Shown here: in pieces, positions 63,361 to 64,000 of the stretch
How the letters are laid out: each line of letters begins with the position of its first letter
Position numbering within the stretch: position 1 is the first letter of the stretch
Assembly (NCBI GenBank): GCA_016713535.1
Contig: JADJOY010000014.1
Coordinates: 186,001 to 250,000, forward strand
Direction of reading: 5' to 3'
DNA length: 64,000 bases
Source of the DNA: JADJOY01 sp016713535 [NCBI: Deltaproteobacteria bacterium]
GTDB taxonomy: Bacteria; JADJOY01
Notes under the pieces: generated by a model
Databases searched by the model: none
What the model saw: only the letters and a program-made list of their open reading frames with translations
What the model was told of the DNA's origin: nothing
Translations under genes and position numbers: made by a program

Positions 63361-63915
63361 TCAGCGGGCGTCGAGCCCGTCGAGCTCGGCCTGCAGGCGC
63401 GCCAAACACCCGGGACAGACCGCGTGGGTGACGCGGGGCGGCCGGGCGTGGTGGAAGATCGCGAGGCTCTCGACGGCGTGCTCGAGCTCGAGCCAGCGGT
63501 CAGCGCCGTCGTCGACGCGATGGCACCAGCCGCACATCCGTACCCACTCGTCGCTGCGCTCGGCGCACGCGGAGAGGACGGCGAGGGGCGCGCGCGGCTC
63601 GACCTCGAGGGCGCGCACGCTCACCGAGACGAGCCGCTCGGGGGTGGTCGCGAGCACCATCTCGAACAAGCGCCGCTCGCCGGGCGAGTCGCAGCGGAAG
63701 GTGATCTTGACCGGTCCGCCCCGCGCGCGGGCGCGCTGGAAGAGACGGTGATAGATGCTCGCGGTCGCGACGTCCGCGATGAAGCGGCGGATCGGCTGGC
63801 CGATCACCGCGCCCGCGAGCACCGCCTCGCCCGCGTTCGCCCGGGCGAAGGCGTCCCAGGCGGCGTTCACCGCCACGATGCGGTCCGCCGCGTCGAGCCA
63901 GTACGCCACCGTCAT
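63361..63915 (-). CDS. PAS protein with C-terminal paired-cysteine module
   Basis: A 184-residue protein from ATG at 63915. Residues 1-110 form a PAS-like fold (YWLDAADRIVAVNAAWDAFARANAG; then VKITFRCDSPGERRLFEMVLATTPE). The C-terminus carries MCGWCHRVDD...RWLELEHAVESL...THAVCPGCLARL. This C-x2-C...C-x2-C module (usual form MCAWCKRIR...W...SHGICPDC) is often found at the C-termini of PAS and receiver proteins and probably binds a metal. No kinase or output domain is present. It is likely a redox or small-molecule sensor acting through protein contacts. The last 85 bp of the window hold no gene. Confidence 0.85.
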   Translation of the reverse strand: MTVAYWLDAADRIVAVNAAWDAFARANAGEAVLAGAVIGQPIRRFIADVATASIYHRLFQRARARGGPVKITFRCDSPGERRLFEMVLATTPERLVSVSVRALEVEPRAPLAVLSACAERSDEWVRMCGWCHRVDDGADRWLELEHAVESLAIFHHARPPRVTHAVCPGCLARLQAELDGLDAR

Positions 63916-64000
63916 GGTCGGCCTCGCCGCCCACCGTGGACGAGCCACGTGGGCGAGTGCGTGGCCGGTAGCTTCAGCGGAGGGGTTTCCGGCGGTCTTC

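Overview
The window is about 70% G+C and densely coding. It comes from a Gram-negative bacterium, shown by two FadL/OmpP1-type outer-membrane channels, a TolC-type protein, many lipobox lipoproteins and a hopanoid-type glycosyltransferase. The gene mix (Rieske oxygenase, amidohydrolase, SDR, acetoacetate-decarboxylase fold, fadIJ, large PAS hybrid kinases, PKD surface proteins) fits a lineage of the former Deltaproteobacteria such as Myxococcota or Binatota. That placement is inference; there is no rRNA or tRNA gene here to test it.

Layout. 0-5 kb: partial lipoprotein, a large membrane hybrid histidine kinase and an AraC-type regulator, all leftward. 5-12.5 kb: a rightward catabolic block of carboxylesterase lipoprotein, Rieske oxygenase, amidohydrolase, acetoacetate-decarboxylase-like protein, SDR and arylsulfotransferase-like lipoprotein; most of its genes are joined by ATGA or TGATG overlaps. 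12.7-13.4 kb: a Phd/YefM-PIN toxin-antitoxin module. 13.5-20 kb: two propeller-like lipoproteins and two overlapping FadL-type channels. 20-27.8 kb: M81 peptidase, thioredoxin 2, PAP2 lipoprotein, HEAT-repeat protein, cytochrome c and an extracellular lipase-like lipoprotein. 27.8-31.2 kb: hybrid kinase and TolC, probably one operon with the lipase. 31.5-36.4 kb: three glycosyltransferase-type genes. 37-45.4 kb: prfC, a 44-residue membrane peptide, SGNH hydrolase, a DapB-like dehydrogenase, MFS transporter, DUF1499 lipoprotein and a medium-chain dehydrogenase. 45.5-53 kb: a TPR protein, fadI-fadJ (beta-oxidation) and an RHH-PIN toxin-antitoxin module followed by gene debris. 53.6-64 kb: PKD-repeat surface protein, a 1.2 kb nearly pure G/C tract of doubtful quality, hybrid kinase, serine hydrolase, SGNH hydrolase, GST and a PAS/zinc-type protein.

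Functionally, the FadL channels, esterase, Rieske-SDR block and fadIJ would fit uptake and oxidation of hydrophobic substrates, but the substrate cannot be read from the sequence.

The most distinctive feature is a dense set of short palindromic repeats filling the gaps. The commonest class has a GTAG tetranucleotide at the 5-prime foot of a variable G/C hairpin, the hallmark of REP elements moved by RAYT (TnpA-REP) transposases. Copies occur in inverted pairs, between fadI and fadJ, in-frame inside an MFS transporter gene, and as the source of stop codons for two genes. Seven genes carry frameshifts (nine in total), some compensating within one gene. These look more like consensus errors than gene decay.
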